Below are positions 55,005-64,000 of a stretch of 64,000 nt of DNA, piece by piece. Numbering within the stretch: the first letter of the stretch is position 1; the number at the start of each line of letters is the position of its first letter. The position numbers and the translations under genes are program-made. Source of the DNA: Puniceicoccaceae bacterium Marseille-Q1082 (GTDB taxonomy: Bacteria; Verrucomicrobiota; Verrucomicrobiia; Opitutales; Intestinicryptomonadaceae); assembly GCA_904424815.1 (NCBI GenBank), contig CAJGBI010000002.1, forward strand, positions 766,206 to 830,205. The letters run 5' to 3'. The notes below the pieces were generated by a model. That model worked only from the letters and a program-made list of their open reading frames with translations, was not told the DNA's origin and did not search any database.

Positions 55005-55367
55005 ATGGATTCACAAAAATTTACTCCGGAAGACGAAGCCGCCCTGCGCGAAACCCTGAAGCGCTGTTCCCCCGAGACCATAGAAAAGGCGGTCGAACTC
55101 AGAAAAACCGGCAACGCCGAACTCGCCGGCCCCGTAGTCATAGGCATAATAGAGCGCTTTCTCGAACCCGAAAAGCGGGATCTGCTCAAAGACCCGAAGG
55201 ATTCCCTCAGAATGGTGGACGACCTCGGGCTCGATTCGCTGACGATGGTCGAAATCGTTCTGGCGGTGGAAGACGCCGTAGGGACGAGCATCGACAACGA
55301 AGACGTCCAGAAGATCCACACTCTCGGCGACATCAAGGCGTTTATTTCCTCAAAGATGGCGAAATAG
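55005..55367 (+). CDS. Acyl carrier protein with N-terminal extension
   Basis: 120 residues. The C-terminal 75 are an ACP with the phosphopantetheine serine Ser78 in DLGLDSLTMVEIV and the family's IHTLGDIKAFI helix. The first 45 residues are a charged helical extension not found in the roughly 80-residue FabF-type ACPs. It is a single gene 76 bases upstream of an ABC transporter operon, not in a fab cluster, so it may serve a dedicated acylation pathway. Confidence 0.85.
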   Translation: MDSQKFTPEDEAALRETLKRCSPETIEKAVELRKTGNAELAGPVVIGIIERFLEPEKRDLLKDPKDSLRMVDDLGLDSLTMVEIVLAVEDAVGTSIDNEDVQKIHTLGDIKAFISSKMAK

Positions 55368-55443
55368 GCGCCTATCCCGCGCGAAATCCGCGCCGCGCCT
55401 CCCGCTTTAAACCCCGCGCTCTGCGCAAATTATTTGCCTCGAT

Positions 55444-56460
55444 ATGGACGATTCGGACGCGCCGAATTCAGTCGTTGTACGCCGCCTTACCAAGACCTAC
55501 GGGGGGGTAAGGGCAATCGACAACGTGTCTTTCCGCATAGGGAAGGGGGAAGTCGTGGGGTTTCTCGGGCCCAACGGCGCGGGAAAGAGCACGACCATGC
55601 GCATAATATCGGGGCTGATGCCCGCGTCCTCCGGCAGCGTGTTCATCTGCGGCGAGAGCGTGGCCGCCGACCCCGACGCCGCGCGCAGGCACATAGGCTT
55701 CATGCCCGAAAACAACCCGCTGCCCGAGGATCTGCGGGTGCGCGAATACCTGACGTTCCGCGCGGGCATAAAGGGCGTGCCGAGCTCCGAAATCCGCGCG
55801 CGGGTGGACGAGAGCATGGAGACCTGCCAGCTGCTGCGCAAGGCGTCCAACAAGATAATAGGCAATCTTTCAAAGGGCTTCCGCCAGCGCGTGGGAATCG
55901 CCGACGCCATTTTGTCGCGGCCGGAGGTCATAATAATGGACGAGCCCACCATTGGCCTCGACCCGCACCAGATTCTCGCAATCCGCGCGCTGATAAACTC
56001 GCTGCGCGGGAAGATGAGCGTGATAATAAGCAGCCACATTCTGCCGGAAATCGAGCTGATGTGCGACAGGGTGATGATAATAAACCAGGGGACGATAGTC
56101 GCCAGCGGGTCTCCCGAGAGCCTGCGGCGCGAGTTCATCGCCTGGGACAAGTACGAAATTTCAATCAAGGCTCCTCCCGCGGAGGCGGAGAAAATCCTCG
56201 CGTCCGCCTGCCCCGAGGCGGCGATAGCGTCGAGTTTCGGCCCCGACTCGGAGGGGTACTACGGCTATGTTTTGCGCGCGGGTGAAAACTCCGGAATCGG
56301 GCGGAAGCTCATAAGCTCCCTCGCCGCCGACGAGCGGCTCGGGCTCAGGGAGGTCGCGCACAAAAAGCCGAGCCTCGAGGAAATATTCATGGCCGCCACG
56401 CGCCGGAGCTGGGAGCAGACCTCGGATCTGCCCGAGGGCGGCGGAAGGAGGAAGAAGTGA
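55444..56460 (+). CDS. ABC transporter ATPase, GldA-like
   Basis: 338 residues. Walker A is GPNGAGKSTT, the signature LSKGFRQRVGIADA, Walker B is VIIMDEP, and the H-loop is ISSHILPE. An accessory C-terminal domain (about 220-335) is typical of ABC-2 exporters such as GldA/NosF. It overlaps the permease by four bases. First gene of a five-gene unit. Confidence 0.85.
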   Translation: MDDSDAPNSVVVRRLTKTYGGVRAIDNVSFRIGKGEVVGFLGPNGAGKSTTMRIISGLMPASSGSVFICGESVAADPDAARRHIGFMPENNPLPEDLRVREYLTFRAGIKGVPSSEIRARVDESMETCQLLRKASNKIIGNLSKGFRQRVGIADAILSRPEVIIMDEPTIGLDPHQILAIRALINSLRGKMSVIISSHILPEIELMCDRVMIINQGTIVASGSPESLRREFIAWDKYEISIKAPPAEAEKILASACPEAAIASSFGPDSEGYYGYVLRAGENSGIGRKLISSLAADERLGLREVAHKKPSLEEIFMAATRRSWEQTSDLPEGGGRRKK

Positions 56461-57224
56461 GAAAGTTCGGCTATCTTTTCAACCAGCAGCTAAACCAGAT
56501 GTTCATCTCGCCGTCCACGTACATTGCGGCGTTTCTCTTTCTGGCGTTCATGGGCGTGATATACCTTTATTCGCTCATAGAAGTCAGCCGCGGCGCGGGC
56601 GACAGGTCGCCGACGGAGATTTTCCTCGCCGCGTTCTGGATTCCCGTGCTCTTCATGGTGCCGTTGCTGACCATGCGCAGCCTCTCCGAGGAGCGCCGCA
56701 TGGGGACGCTCGGAACCATGATGACGACTCCCGTCACGGCGTTTGAGATTGTCCTTTCCAAATTTCTGGCGGCGTATTTCTTTTACGCGCTGCTCTGGGC
56801 GATGACGCTGGCGTTTCCGCTCACCGCGTTTTTCTACCTGCCGCAGGCGGCGGCGGATTCGCGGCTGCTGTTCTCGGAGCGCGCCGCCGCGGGCTATCTG
56901 TTTGTGCTCGTGAGCGGCGCGATGTACGTGTCGATAGGCGTTTTTGCGAGCTCCCTGACCCGCACGACGTTCGTCGCGGGAATGCTTTCGTTCGGGATGC
57001 TATTTTTGGCGATAGTAGGCGCGGGGCTCGTGTCTAAGTTTCCGGCGGATCCCGGGGGGGCGCTGTCGTGGGTCGAGCCCGCCGTGTCGTACGTCGATAC
57101 TTTCAGGCACCTCGACGAGTTCTCCGGAGCGCTTCTCGACACCCGCCCGTTCTTCTTCTACCTTAGCACCGCCGCGGTGTTCGTGGCGTTCACGTCCCTG
57201 ATTACGGAGTCCAAAAGCGCATGA
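56457..57224 (+). CDS. ABC-2 type permease, GldF-like
   Basis: 255 residues, six hydrophobic segments, ABC-2 fold with MVPLLTMRSLSEERRMGTLGTMMTTPVTAFEIVLSKFLA, the diagnostic first-half motif of GldF/NosY-like permeases. It starts within the ATPase stop and overlaps the next gene by four bases. Confidence 0.85.
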   Translation: MRKFGYLFNQQLNQMFISPSTYIAAFLFLAFMGVIYLYSLIEVSRGAGDRSPTEIFLAAFWIPVLFMVPLLTMRSLSEERRMGTLGTMMTTPVTAFEIVLSKFLAAYFFYALLWAMTLAFPLTAFFYLPQAAADSRLLFSERAAAGYLFVLVSGAMYVSIGVFASSLTRTTFVAGMLSFGMLFLAIVGAGLVSKFPADPGGALSWVEPAVSYVDTFRHLDEFSGALLDTRPFFFYLSTAAVFVAFTSLITESKSA

Positions 57225-58708
57225 GCGGAAATCCCGGCAGATTCGACGACTTCAAATACGCCACGCGCGTGCGCGCCCTCAACCTGTGGGTACAGATAGC
57301 GCTGGGGGCGGCGCTGTTCGCGGGGCTGAACTTTCTCGCCGCCCGCCACTACGCGAATTTCGACCTATCCCGAGACGGCGCCCATTCGCTCTCCCCCGAG
57401 AGCGTAGCGTACGTCAAGGGCCTCAAAGAGCCCGTTGAAATCTACGCTGTGTTCGGCCCCGATTCCGAAAACCCCGAAGCCGCCCGCGCGCGGCGCGATC
57501 TGCGCACGCTGTTTTCGCAGTACGAATACCTTTCCGAAAAGCACGCGCCCGTGAAGGCGCGCTTCGTGCAGGCGCACATCGAAAGCGCGCGCGCCGAGGC
57601 GCTCGCCCGCAGGTTCGGAAGCGACATCGAGGACATGGCTATCGTCGCGTGCGGGCAGAAGTTCAAAAAAATCCCGTTTTCGGACTTCTATTCTTCGGAG
57701 GAGGGCAAGCCGCCGAAATTCAGGGGCGAGCAGCTCGTCACTTCGGCGATTCTGAACGTTTCGAGGGGCGGCGAGCAGAAGGTTTATTTTTTGAAGGGGC
57801 ACGGCGAAATGAGCGCCAAGGATTCGTCGCCGTCGCGCGGGCTTTCGGAGTTCGCCGCGGCGTTGAAGTCGCGCAACTATTCGGTAGAGGAGCTCGACTT
57901 GGGCGAGGCAAAGCAGGTGCCGCAGGACGCGGGGCTCGTCGTGATAGCGGGCGCCCAGGCGGCCTTTCTGCCGCGCGAGATAGACGAGCTGCGCAAATAC
58001 CTTATCAACTCCAACGGCAGGGTTCTGATGTTGCTTTCGCTCGGGCCGCTCGGGGGGCTTGAAGACATTTTGTTCGAGTGGGGGCTGATGAGCGACGACA
58101 AGCTCGTCCTCGATTCCAGCGGGGACTACGAGAGCTCGGCGGGCGACCTCATCGCGCGCAGCTTCCCTCAGACGCCGCACCCGATAGCCAAGTATCTCGT
58201 GGACATCGGAATGCCGGTGCAGTTCGGCTCCGTGCGCCCCGTCCGGCCCGACATGGGCGCTCCGCTCGACGACTCCCTGAAAGTCGATCCGGTAATTTTG
58301 AGCGGCCCGACGAGCTGGGCGGAAACCTCCTACCGCCGCGCGGGGATCCAGCGGTACGACGACTCCGCCGACCTGCCCGGGCCGCTTCCGCTGGGAATAG
58401 CGGCGTCGAGGGTCGGCGGCAACGACCTCGGGCTGACGATACCCGGCGGCAGGCTCGTTGTATTCGGCGACGAGAATTTCGCGGCAAACAGCCGGTTCAA
58501 CAGGCTCGGGAATTCCAAGCTCGCGGTCAACGCCGTAAACTGGATGTTTGACGAAAACTCAATGCTCAACATACCCGCGCGCCAGCTCGAGTCGTATTCG
58601 CTGACGCTTTCCATGAACGAGATTGCCGGCCTCGGATGGCGCTTTATGGTTCTTCCGGCCGCGATATTGGCGATGTCGCTGTTCGTGTGGCTCGCGAGGA
58701 GAAACTGA
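57221..58708 (+). CDS. GldG-like ABC auxiliary membrane protein
   Basis: 495 residues: an N-terminal transmembrane helix, a large periplasmic alpha/beta domain with FLKGHGEMS and VVIAGAQAAFLPREIDELRKYLINSNGRVLMLL, and a C-terminal helix near the end (GWRFMVLPAAILAMSLFVWLA). This is the GldG/DUF4350-type layout in ABC-2 systems. Coupled to the permease by ATGA. Confidence 0.82.
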   Translation: MSGNPGRFDDFKYATRVRALNLWVQIALGAALFAGLNFLAARHYANFDLSRDGAHSLSPESVAYVKGLKEPVEIYAVFGPDSENPEAARARRDLRTLFSQYEYLSEKHAPVKARFVQAHIESARAEALARRFGSDIEDMAIVACGQKFKKIPFSDFYSSEEGKPPKFRGEQLVTSAILNVSRGGEQKVYFLKGHGEMSAKDSSPSRGLSEFAAALKSRNYSVEELDLGEAKQVPQDAGLVVIAGAQAAFLPREIDELRKYLINSNGRVLMLLSLGPLGGLEDILFEWGLMSDDKLVLDSSGDYESSAGDLIARSFPQTPHPIAKYLVDIGMPVQFGSVRPVRPDMGAPLDDSLKVDPVILSGPTSWAETSYRRAGIQRYDDSADLPGPLPLGIAASRVGGNDLGLTIPGGRLVVFGDENFAANSRFNRLGNSKLAVNAVNWMFDENSMLNIPARQLESYSLTLSMNEIAGLGWRFMVLPAAILAMSLFVWLARRN

Positions 58709-58712
58709 CATT

Positions 58713-60590
58713 ATGAGGTTTAAATTCACGATTTTTCTGCTGGTTGCCAACCTTGCGCTGTTCGCGGCGATCTGGGGGCTCGAGCGCGACGCATCGCCCG
58801 ACGCGCCGGAGCGCAGGGCAATGGCGCCGATCACCGTTCTCGAAATCGAGGGCAAGTCGGTCGAAAAGCCGAGGGTGCTGAGGCTTGAAAACAACAGGTG
58901 GCGCATAGTCTCTCCCATAGACTGGCCGGCAAATCTTTTTGCCGTAAACCGCATAATCAACCAGCTCGAATTCCTCGAAAAGGAGACGGGCTTTGCGGCG
59001 GCGGAGGCGATCAAGCGCGGCCACGGGCTCGCGGAGTACGGGCTCGACGACCCCGCGTACGTCTTCAAATACGGCAACGGCGAAAAAATGTACTCTCTCA
59101 AAGTAGGCAAGGGCGCGCCCGTCGGCAACCGGATATACCTGTTCGACTCGCTCTCCGACAGGATAGTGGTTGTGGACAAGGAATTTGTGGACGGGCTGAT
59201 AGTGGATATGGAGCGGCTGCGCAACCAGCTCGTGTTCGACATACCGCGCTTCGAGGTATCGGCGTTTTCGGTACGCCTGCCGATAGCGGCGTCGCCCGCC
59301 GACCCCAAGACGAATTTTTTGCGCGTGGGGCTGGTGCGCGACGGCGGCAAGTGGAAGATGGAGACCCCCATCGCCGCCGCCGCCGACCCGCGCGAGGTGG
59401 ACGCATTTCTCGACGAGATATGCAGGGTCTGCGCGATGGGCTTCCCTCAGGATGCGACTCTTTCGGAGGCGGGCTTTGACGGCGGGACGCTGCCGGCGAG
59501 CGTGACATTGCAGGGCACCAACAGGAGGCAGGTGCTTCTGATAGGCTCCAAAACAAAGGACGGCGCGCAGGTGTACGCGAGGCTTGAAGACAACCCGACC
59601 CTCTTTACGCTCGACGCCGCGTTTCTAAAAAATCTCGAAAACCTCCAGACGAAACTGCGCGACAAGTCGTTCTTCCGCTTCGACGCCGAGCGCGCCACGG
59701 CTCTCGAAATCTCGAAGGGCGGCAGGACGGTGTCGTTCCACAAGCTCGCCGGCGGGCTTTGGGACGTTGTGGGGAACGCCGGCGGCAAAGGGGCTACCGC
59801 GAGCGCGGATCTGGCGGCGGTGAGCGACGTTCTCAACAAGCTTTCAAAAGTCAGGGCGCGGACTTTCGTGAGCGATTCCGCCGCGAATTTCTCCCAGTAC
59901 GGGATAGGCCCCGACTGCCTGCGCATAACGGTCACGCGCGACGACGGAGGGTCGGACTCCATCCAGATTGGCTCCGAGTACGACGACGCCGGAGAGCCTC
60001 TGATGTACGCAAAGACCGGATCGGGAAGCGCGGTTTACGGAATAAGCAAAGAGCTCGCCGCGGCGGCGTCCACCGACTTTTTAAAATACCGCTCCAAGGC
60101 TCTCTGGTCGCTGCCGGCGGCCGCCGAAATTTCTTCCGTCAAAATCGCGCGGCTGCCGGATTCTGCGGCGGTTTTCGAAGTCCGCTCGTCGGGGGCGGCG
60201 ACCGTCGCGGACGCCATTAAAAAGCTTCCCCCGCGGGACGCCGAGGCGGCGCGCGCCCTTGTCGCCGCCGCAAAGTCGTTTTCGGTTTCGGAATATCTGC
60301 CGCAAAAGTTTTCCGCCGACGGCGTTTCGGCGGGCGGCAAGAAACTGCCGTGGGCGTATTCGGTTTCGTTTTCGGCGGATCTGCCCGGGGCGGATGCGGC
60401 GTCGGTCAAAACTCGGGAGATTTTCCTGACCGAGCGCGTGGGGGGAACCAGGCAGTACGGCGGATCCAGATCCGACGACGCGGTGTTCGTGCCCTCGCAA
60501 GACTTTATAGACGCCGCGTTTGAAATCGTCTCGAAGCGCTCCGAGCCCTCCGAACTCAAAAAGGACCCGCCGGTTCCGCCGTCGGAATAA
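58713..60590 (+). CDS. DUF4340-domain protein
   Basis: 625 residues with one N-terminal helix (FTIFLLVANLALFAAIW) and the DUF4340 pattern of repeated beta units: NNRWRIVSPIDWPA, LAEYGLDDPAYVFKYG, LKVGKGAPVGNRIYL, then again QYGIGPDCLRITV. DUF4340 proteins usually accompany GldF/GldG-like ABC operons. The ATG at 58713 is four bases after the previous stop; longer in-frame starts lie inside the upstream gene. The molecular role is unknown. Confidence 0.82.
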   Translation: MRFKFTIFLLVANLALFAAIWGLERDASPDAPERRAMAPITVLEIEGKSVEKPRVLRLENNRWRIVSPIDWPANLFAVNRIINQLEFLEKETGFAAAEAIKRGHGLAEYGLDDPAYVFKYGNGEKMYSLKVGKGAPVGNRIYLFDSLSDRIVVVDKEFVDGLIVDMERLRNQLVFDIPRFEVSAFSVRLPIAASPADPKTNFLRVGLVRDGGKWKMETPIAAAADPREVDAFLDEICRVCAMGFPQDATLSEAGFDGGTLPASVTLQGTNRRQVLLIGSKTKDGAQVYARLEDNPTLFTLDAAFLKNLENLQTKLRDKSFFRFDAERATALEISKGGRTVSFHKLAGGLWDVVGNAGGKGATASADLAAVSDVLNKLSKVRARTFVSDSAANFSQYGIGPDCLRITVTRDDGGSDSIQIGSEYDDAGEPLMYAKTGSGSAVYGISKELAAAASTDFLKYRSKALWSLPAAAEISSVKIARLPDSAAVFEVRSSGAATVADAIKKLPPRDAEAARALVAAAKSFSVSEYLPQKFSADGVSAGGKKLPWAYSVSFSADLPGADAASVKTREIFLTERVGGTRQYGGSRSDDAVFVPSQDFIDAAFEIVSKRSEPSELKKDPPVPPSE

Positions 60591-60592
60591 AC

Positions 60593-63433
60593 TTGGAAAA
60601 GCGCCCGACAACGCCCTTTGCCAAGCGCGCCCGGGACGCCTTCCGGAGGGCGCTTTATCCGCTGAATTTTCTGTTGTCGCTCATGTTGGTCGCCCAGGCG
60701 CTCGCGTTTTACGCGCTGCGCAAGAGGGAGTTTCCTCTGCCGGATTTCGCCAACGCAGCCGTCGCGCGCGCGGCGTTGGCGGCGGGCTTCGACCTGCGCT
60801 ATTCCGGCGCGTCCGTGTCGGTGGACGGGCGGGTGCGGATATACGGCGTCACGCTGCGCGCGGAGGGCACGCCGTCGCCCTTCTTTTCCGCTGAGAGGAT
60901 AGACGCCTCGTTTTGGCCCATAAGGCTTCTGAACGGGGACGCCTCCCCGCGCGACATTCGGGTTTACGGGGGCGCCCTCGGCGACACCGTGCGCGGCGTT
61001 GCCGATGCTCCGGCGGTTTCGCACATATATCTGAGCGCTTCCAAAACCGGCCGATGGTGGCGCGTAGAGTCGGCGTACTTCAAGATAGCGTCCCTCACGG
61101 CGGCGGTGTCGGCGGATGTTTCGGACAATTTTTCCGCCGAGGAGTTTTTGCGCAGGAACGGCGTGGATATGCCTTCCGGCGGCGCCGGCGCGGGCTCGGG
61201 CGGAGGAATCGCCGACAGGATAAACTCGGCGGTCGCCGCGGCGGAAAAGTATTCCAAATATCTCGAAATTTTCTCCTCGCCCGTGTGCTCGGCAGACCTC
61301 TTTTTGTCCGGAGCGGAGTCGAGCAAGGGCAGGCTGATTTTCTACTCCGAGTCCGCGGCGTTTCCCGCCAAGCCCGGGGAGGCGCGTTTTGAGAACCTGC
61401 GGCTCTCCCTGCGGTACGACGGCGGAAAAATATCCGACGGGCTGTCCGTGGGGATCCGCGCCGAAAAGTTTTCATGCGGCGCCCTTCCGCAGTGCGGCAA
61501 CATTTCGGCTTCGGCAAACCTGCTGGCGGGCGGCGGGTCTTTTGCGCTCTCCAATGTCTACGTTTCCGCCGGCAATATAGAGTATGAAGGTTTCAGGCTG
61601 GACAACGTGTCCATGCGCAAGGACTATTTCGACGAAGAGTCGGCGGGGGATGGTTGGGAGGCTTTCGCCGCGTTCGACGACTACCGCTTCGGGGCGAATT
61701 TTTCGTTGGACGAGTCAATGCGCCTCGCCGCCGAGTTTTCGGGCTCTCTCGATCCGAAAATTTTTACGGGGCACAAGTCTCTGGCGGGGATACGCGAACT
61801 TCAGGATTTCGAGTTCAAGCGCGGTCTTTCGCTGAAAGGCTCCGCAAAGTGCGATTTCTCGGGCTCGAAGTTTAGCGCCGATGCCGATTTTGAGGCGTCC
61901 GACTGCTCGGTAATGGGCATTCCCGTCCGCCGCGCGGCGGGCAGGGTGGAGTTCGATTCATCGTCCGGCGTGATAGACGCCTCAAAGCTTGAGGTCCAGT
62001 CGGTAGAGGGCTGGAAGGCGTCGGGAAGATTCGTCCAAAACCTGAAGGACATGCGCTATAAAATATACGTCGACGGCTCGATACGCCCGATGGCGATAGC
62101 GCATTTTATGGCGCCGTGGTGGTCGAGGGTTTTCAAGTCGTTCGAGTGGGCGAAGGAGGGCTCTTTCCCGAGGGCGGACTTTTTTGTCGAGGGCAAATGG
62201 GGCAGCCCCGAGTTCATATGGTGTTACGGCAGGGCGCAGGGCGGGGACGCCGTCTACAACGGCTCGAAGTTCGACGAGTTTTCGCTCAACGTGTGGGTCA
62301 ACCCCTCGCGCATTTCGCTTTACGACATACGCCTTCGCGCGCAAAACCGCAACGCGCACGGAAACGTCCAGTGGCTTTACGGCAAGGACGGCCTCACGAC
62401 TTTCGACAGGCAGACTCTCTTTCTCGTTTCGGGGCTGTCCTCCGAAGAGCTCGTGTCGCTCGGCGGCGGCGACGTGCGGGACGTGTTTGAGGTCGTGAAG
62501 TTCGCGGAGCCCCCGCAGCTCACGGTGGGGGGGCTGATGCGCAATCCACATAACAATCCCGGCGCGCTTCCGGACGTCTTCAACGTTTCGGGTTTTGCCC
62601 CGGGCGACACGCATATCGAAACGGCGGTTTTGAAAAACCTCAGGTTTTCGGCAAGGAGCGACAAGGCGACGACCCGCGTAGACGACGCTTCCTTCGATTT
62701 TTGCGGCGGCCACGCCGACGGGGGCATTACCATAAAAAAAGAAAACGGAAAAACGCTCTTTGAAGCGTCGGCGATAGCCGAAAAAATGAACCAGGCGGAA
62801 TTTACCGAATTTTTGATATCGCTCGACCCGTCGAAGGAATCCGGAGAATCCGAGCCTTCCGACGGCGCCGGCGGAACCGCTTCAACCGGCGCGGGGAGCT
62901 CCGCGTCCGGTTTTCTTGATGGCGGCGAGAGCGGGGTGGTGGACTTGTCGCTCGAATTGAGCGGGGACATAGGCGACATAGCCCATTCAAAGGGTTCCGG
63001 TTTTGCGAGCCTCAGAAACCCGAACCTGATGCGCCTGAATTTGCTCGGCGCGCTCTCGCGGGCTTTTTCCGCGCTGAGGCTGCCGTTCGGGACTTTCGAC
63101 ATAACCTATGCCAACAGCCGAATTGAAATCGAGGACGGCAGCGTCGATTTCCCGAAGCTCGAAATGGGCGGAAACGTCATGCGCATACGCGGGGCTGCGT
63201 CTTACGACTTCGTGAACGACGACGTGGACGCTGCTATGCTGCTGTATCCCTTTGAAGGAATGAAGAGCGCGCTCATTTCCGGAATATCGACGCTCGTAAA
63301 CCCAATATCGAGCGTGATACAGGTGACGGTAGACGGCAAAATTTCCGATCCCTCCGTCGGAATGCAGGTAAGGCCGCTTAACTTCATCCAGAGCGAATCC
63401 AAAATTCTCGAAAACATAAGGGATTCCCTCTAA
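60593..63433 (+). CDS. AsmA-like / DUF3971-like large envelope protein
   Basis: 946 residues starting with TTG two bases after the DUF4340 stop. One N-terminal transmembrane helix (PLNFLLSLMLVAQALAFYAL) is followed by a very long beta-rich chain, VDGRVRIYGVTLRAEG at the front and an AsmA-C-like end with NSRIEIEDGSVDFPKLEMGGNVMRIRGAASYDFVNDDVDAAM and MQVRPLN. A Ser/Gly-rich linker near 760-785 separates parts. AsmA-like proteins bridge inner and outer membrane for lipid transfer. Last gene of the operon. Confidence 0.75.
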   Translation: MEKRPTTPFAKRARDAFRRALYPLNFLLSLMLVAQALAFYALRKREFPLPDFANAAVARAALAAGFDLRYSGASVSVDGRVRIYGVTLRAEGTPSPFFSAERIDASFWPIRLLNGDASPRDIRVYGGALGDTVRGVADAPAVSHIYLSASKTGRWWRVESAYFKIASLTAAVSADVSDNFSAEEFLRRNGVDMPSGGAGAGSGGGIADRINSAVAAAEKYSKYLEIFSSPVCSADLFLSGAESSKGRLIFYSESAAFPAKPGEARFENLRLSLRYDGGKISDGLSVGIRAEKFSCGALPQCGNISASANLLAGGGSFALSNVYVSAGNIEYEGFRLDNVSMRKDYFDEESAGDGWEAFAAFDDYRFGANFSLDESMRLAAEFSGSLDPKIFTGHKSLAGIRELQDFEFKRGLSLKGSAKCDFSGSKFSADADFEASDCSVMGIPVRRAAGRVEFDSSSGVIDASKLEVQSVEGWKASGRFVQNLKDMRYKIYVDGSIRPMAIAHFMAPWWSRVFKSFEWAKEGSFPRADFFVEGKWGSPEFIWCYGRAQGGDAVYNGSKFDEFSLNVWVNPSRISLYDIRLRAQNRNAHGNVQWLYGKDGLTTFDRQTLFLVSGLSSEELVSLGGGDVRDVFEVVKFAEPPQLTVGGLMRNPHNNPGALPDVFNVSGFAPGDTHIETAVLKNLRFSARSDKATTRVDDASFDFCGGHADGGITIKKENGKTLFEASAIAEKMNQAEFTEFLISLDPSKESGESEPSDGAGGTASTGAGSSASGFLDGGESGVVDLSLELSGDIGDIAHSKGSGFASLRNPNLMRLNLLGALSRAFSALRLPFGTFDITYANSRIEIEDGSVDFPKLEMGGNVMRIRGAASYDFVNDDVDAAMLLYPFEGMKSALISGISTLVNPISSVIQVTVDGKISDPSVGMQVRPLNFIQSESKILENIRDSL

Positions 63434-64000
63434 TTCTGCGGATTGGTGGGAGAGGAACTTTGCGGCTTTTGGCGCGTGCTTATCCGCGATCTGGAACGGG
63501 CGCCGTGGCAAATATCTTCTAAATATCCTGATTGTCTTGGCGGGATCGCGCTGGGGGGAGGGGAGTTGGGATTTCATGTAAAGCAAACCCGCCTTAAAAC
63601 TTGAACGGTCGATAGCGGCGAAGTTTTCGGAAAAATCCTAAATATTGCGATAAAATGCCAAAAACTTTTTTTTAGATTTATGGTTGATATGGATATTGCC
63701 GCTGATTATGCACGGCCCCTTAAATATTAAAAATGAAAGGGAAACCCTTAGAGATGTCGCCTTTCACGCTTGTTTCCGGAGCTTTGACGGCGGACGGCGA
63801 TAAAGCCGTATTTTCGATGGAAAATCGAGACTCTTCCTATGCTGCGGCATACGGAGGCTTCCTTATCGTCGCGCATGATTTGGGTGAAAGTTGTCACGCC
63901 GGCCGTCTTTTACGCCGAAACATTGGCGGTGGGCGAGTTTGAATCCGGATGGATACGCCTCCGGCTGTTCAATGCTTTTTATGGGCGGGGATTGGGGGCG
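63434..64000. other. Right-end region, no secure gene
   Basis: After the AsmA-like gene I see no terminator with a clear T tract. A 69-codon frame (63733-63942) starts at an ATG preceded by a possible TTGCCG-18-TTAAAT promoter, again close to the start codon, but it shows no known domain. Another frame, open to the window end, begins at an ATG at 63839 and contains VVTPAVFYAETLAVGEFESG. One of them could be the start of a gene cut by the window edge. Confidence 0.3.

Overview
The window is GC-rich, densely coded and bacterial. Several features together point to a Verrucomicrobiota-type (PVC) anaerobe from a glycan-rich habitat such as a gut: a PEP-CTERM protein, a pseudopilin with a DGHV tail, an LVIVD-repeat exoprotein, many secreted glycan-active enzymes, class III ribonucleotide reductase, and a Gld-like ABC/DUF4340 operon. 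The taxonomy is inferred from gene content only; there is no rRNA gene here.

Layout. 1-2.1 kb: lgt-sufS. 2.4-4.0 kb: PEP-CTERM protein (-). 4.6-6.9 kb: dapB-dapA-GNAT (-). 7.3-9.7 kb: cysK-metY (sulfur amino acids). 9.7-10.1 kb: structured repeats, then a pseudopilin. 11.0-12.1 kb: recA (-). 12.3-15.9 kb: a complete ptxABCD phosphite uptake and oxidation operon. 16-17.7 kb: BNR/sialidase-like secreted protein. 17.9-19.1 kb: membrane L,D-transpeptidase (-).

19.3-29.1 kb is a D-glucuronate catabolic island. Minus-strand genes are uxaC, two Gfo/Idh/MocA oxidoreductases, an Nramp-fold transporter lacking the metal-binding motifs, a fructuronate-reductase-type SDR and uxuA. A divergent lacI-type regulator is followed by kdgK. 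Palindromic operators (core TCAAACGTTTGA) sit in front of uxaC/lacI and in front of the oxidoreductases. The pathway runs from glucuronate to KDPG; no KDPG aldolase is present in the window.

29.2-31.2 kb: gmd-fcl for GDP-L-fucose. 31.3-33.4 kb: LVIVD protein. 33.5 kb: tRNA-Tyr. 34.1-37.3 kb: a cobalamin riboswitch in front of nrdD-nrdG. 37.5-40.2 kb: unknown secreted protein, YgjP-type protease, mazG (-). 40.2-44.3 kb: two large secreted glycosidase-like proteins. 44.5-48.1 kb: ksgA, alpha/beta hydrolase, DJ-1/PfpI and O-antigen-ligase-like genes joined by overlapping codons. 48.3-52.7 kb: secreted ABM-domain protein, esterase-like hydrolase, nucleoside hydrolase and an alpha-galactosidase-like protein. 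53-54.9 kb: rsmE and an (alpha/alpha)-barrel-like exoprotein. 55.0-63.4 kb: acyl carrier protein followed by an ABC ATPase, permease, GldG-like, DUF4340 and AsmA-like operon. The last 570 bases hold no convincing gene.

Two themes cut across the window. First, several monocistronic genes have a sigma70-like promoter whose -10 box ends only 7-11 nt before the start codon, so leaderless or nearly leaderless mRNAs look common. Second, structured repeats starting with CTTCAATGGC occur in two separate intergenic regions.
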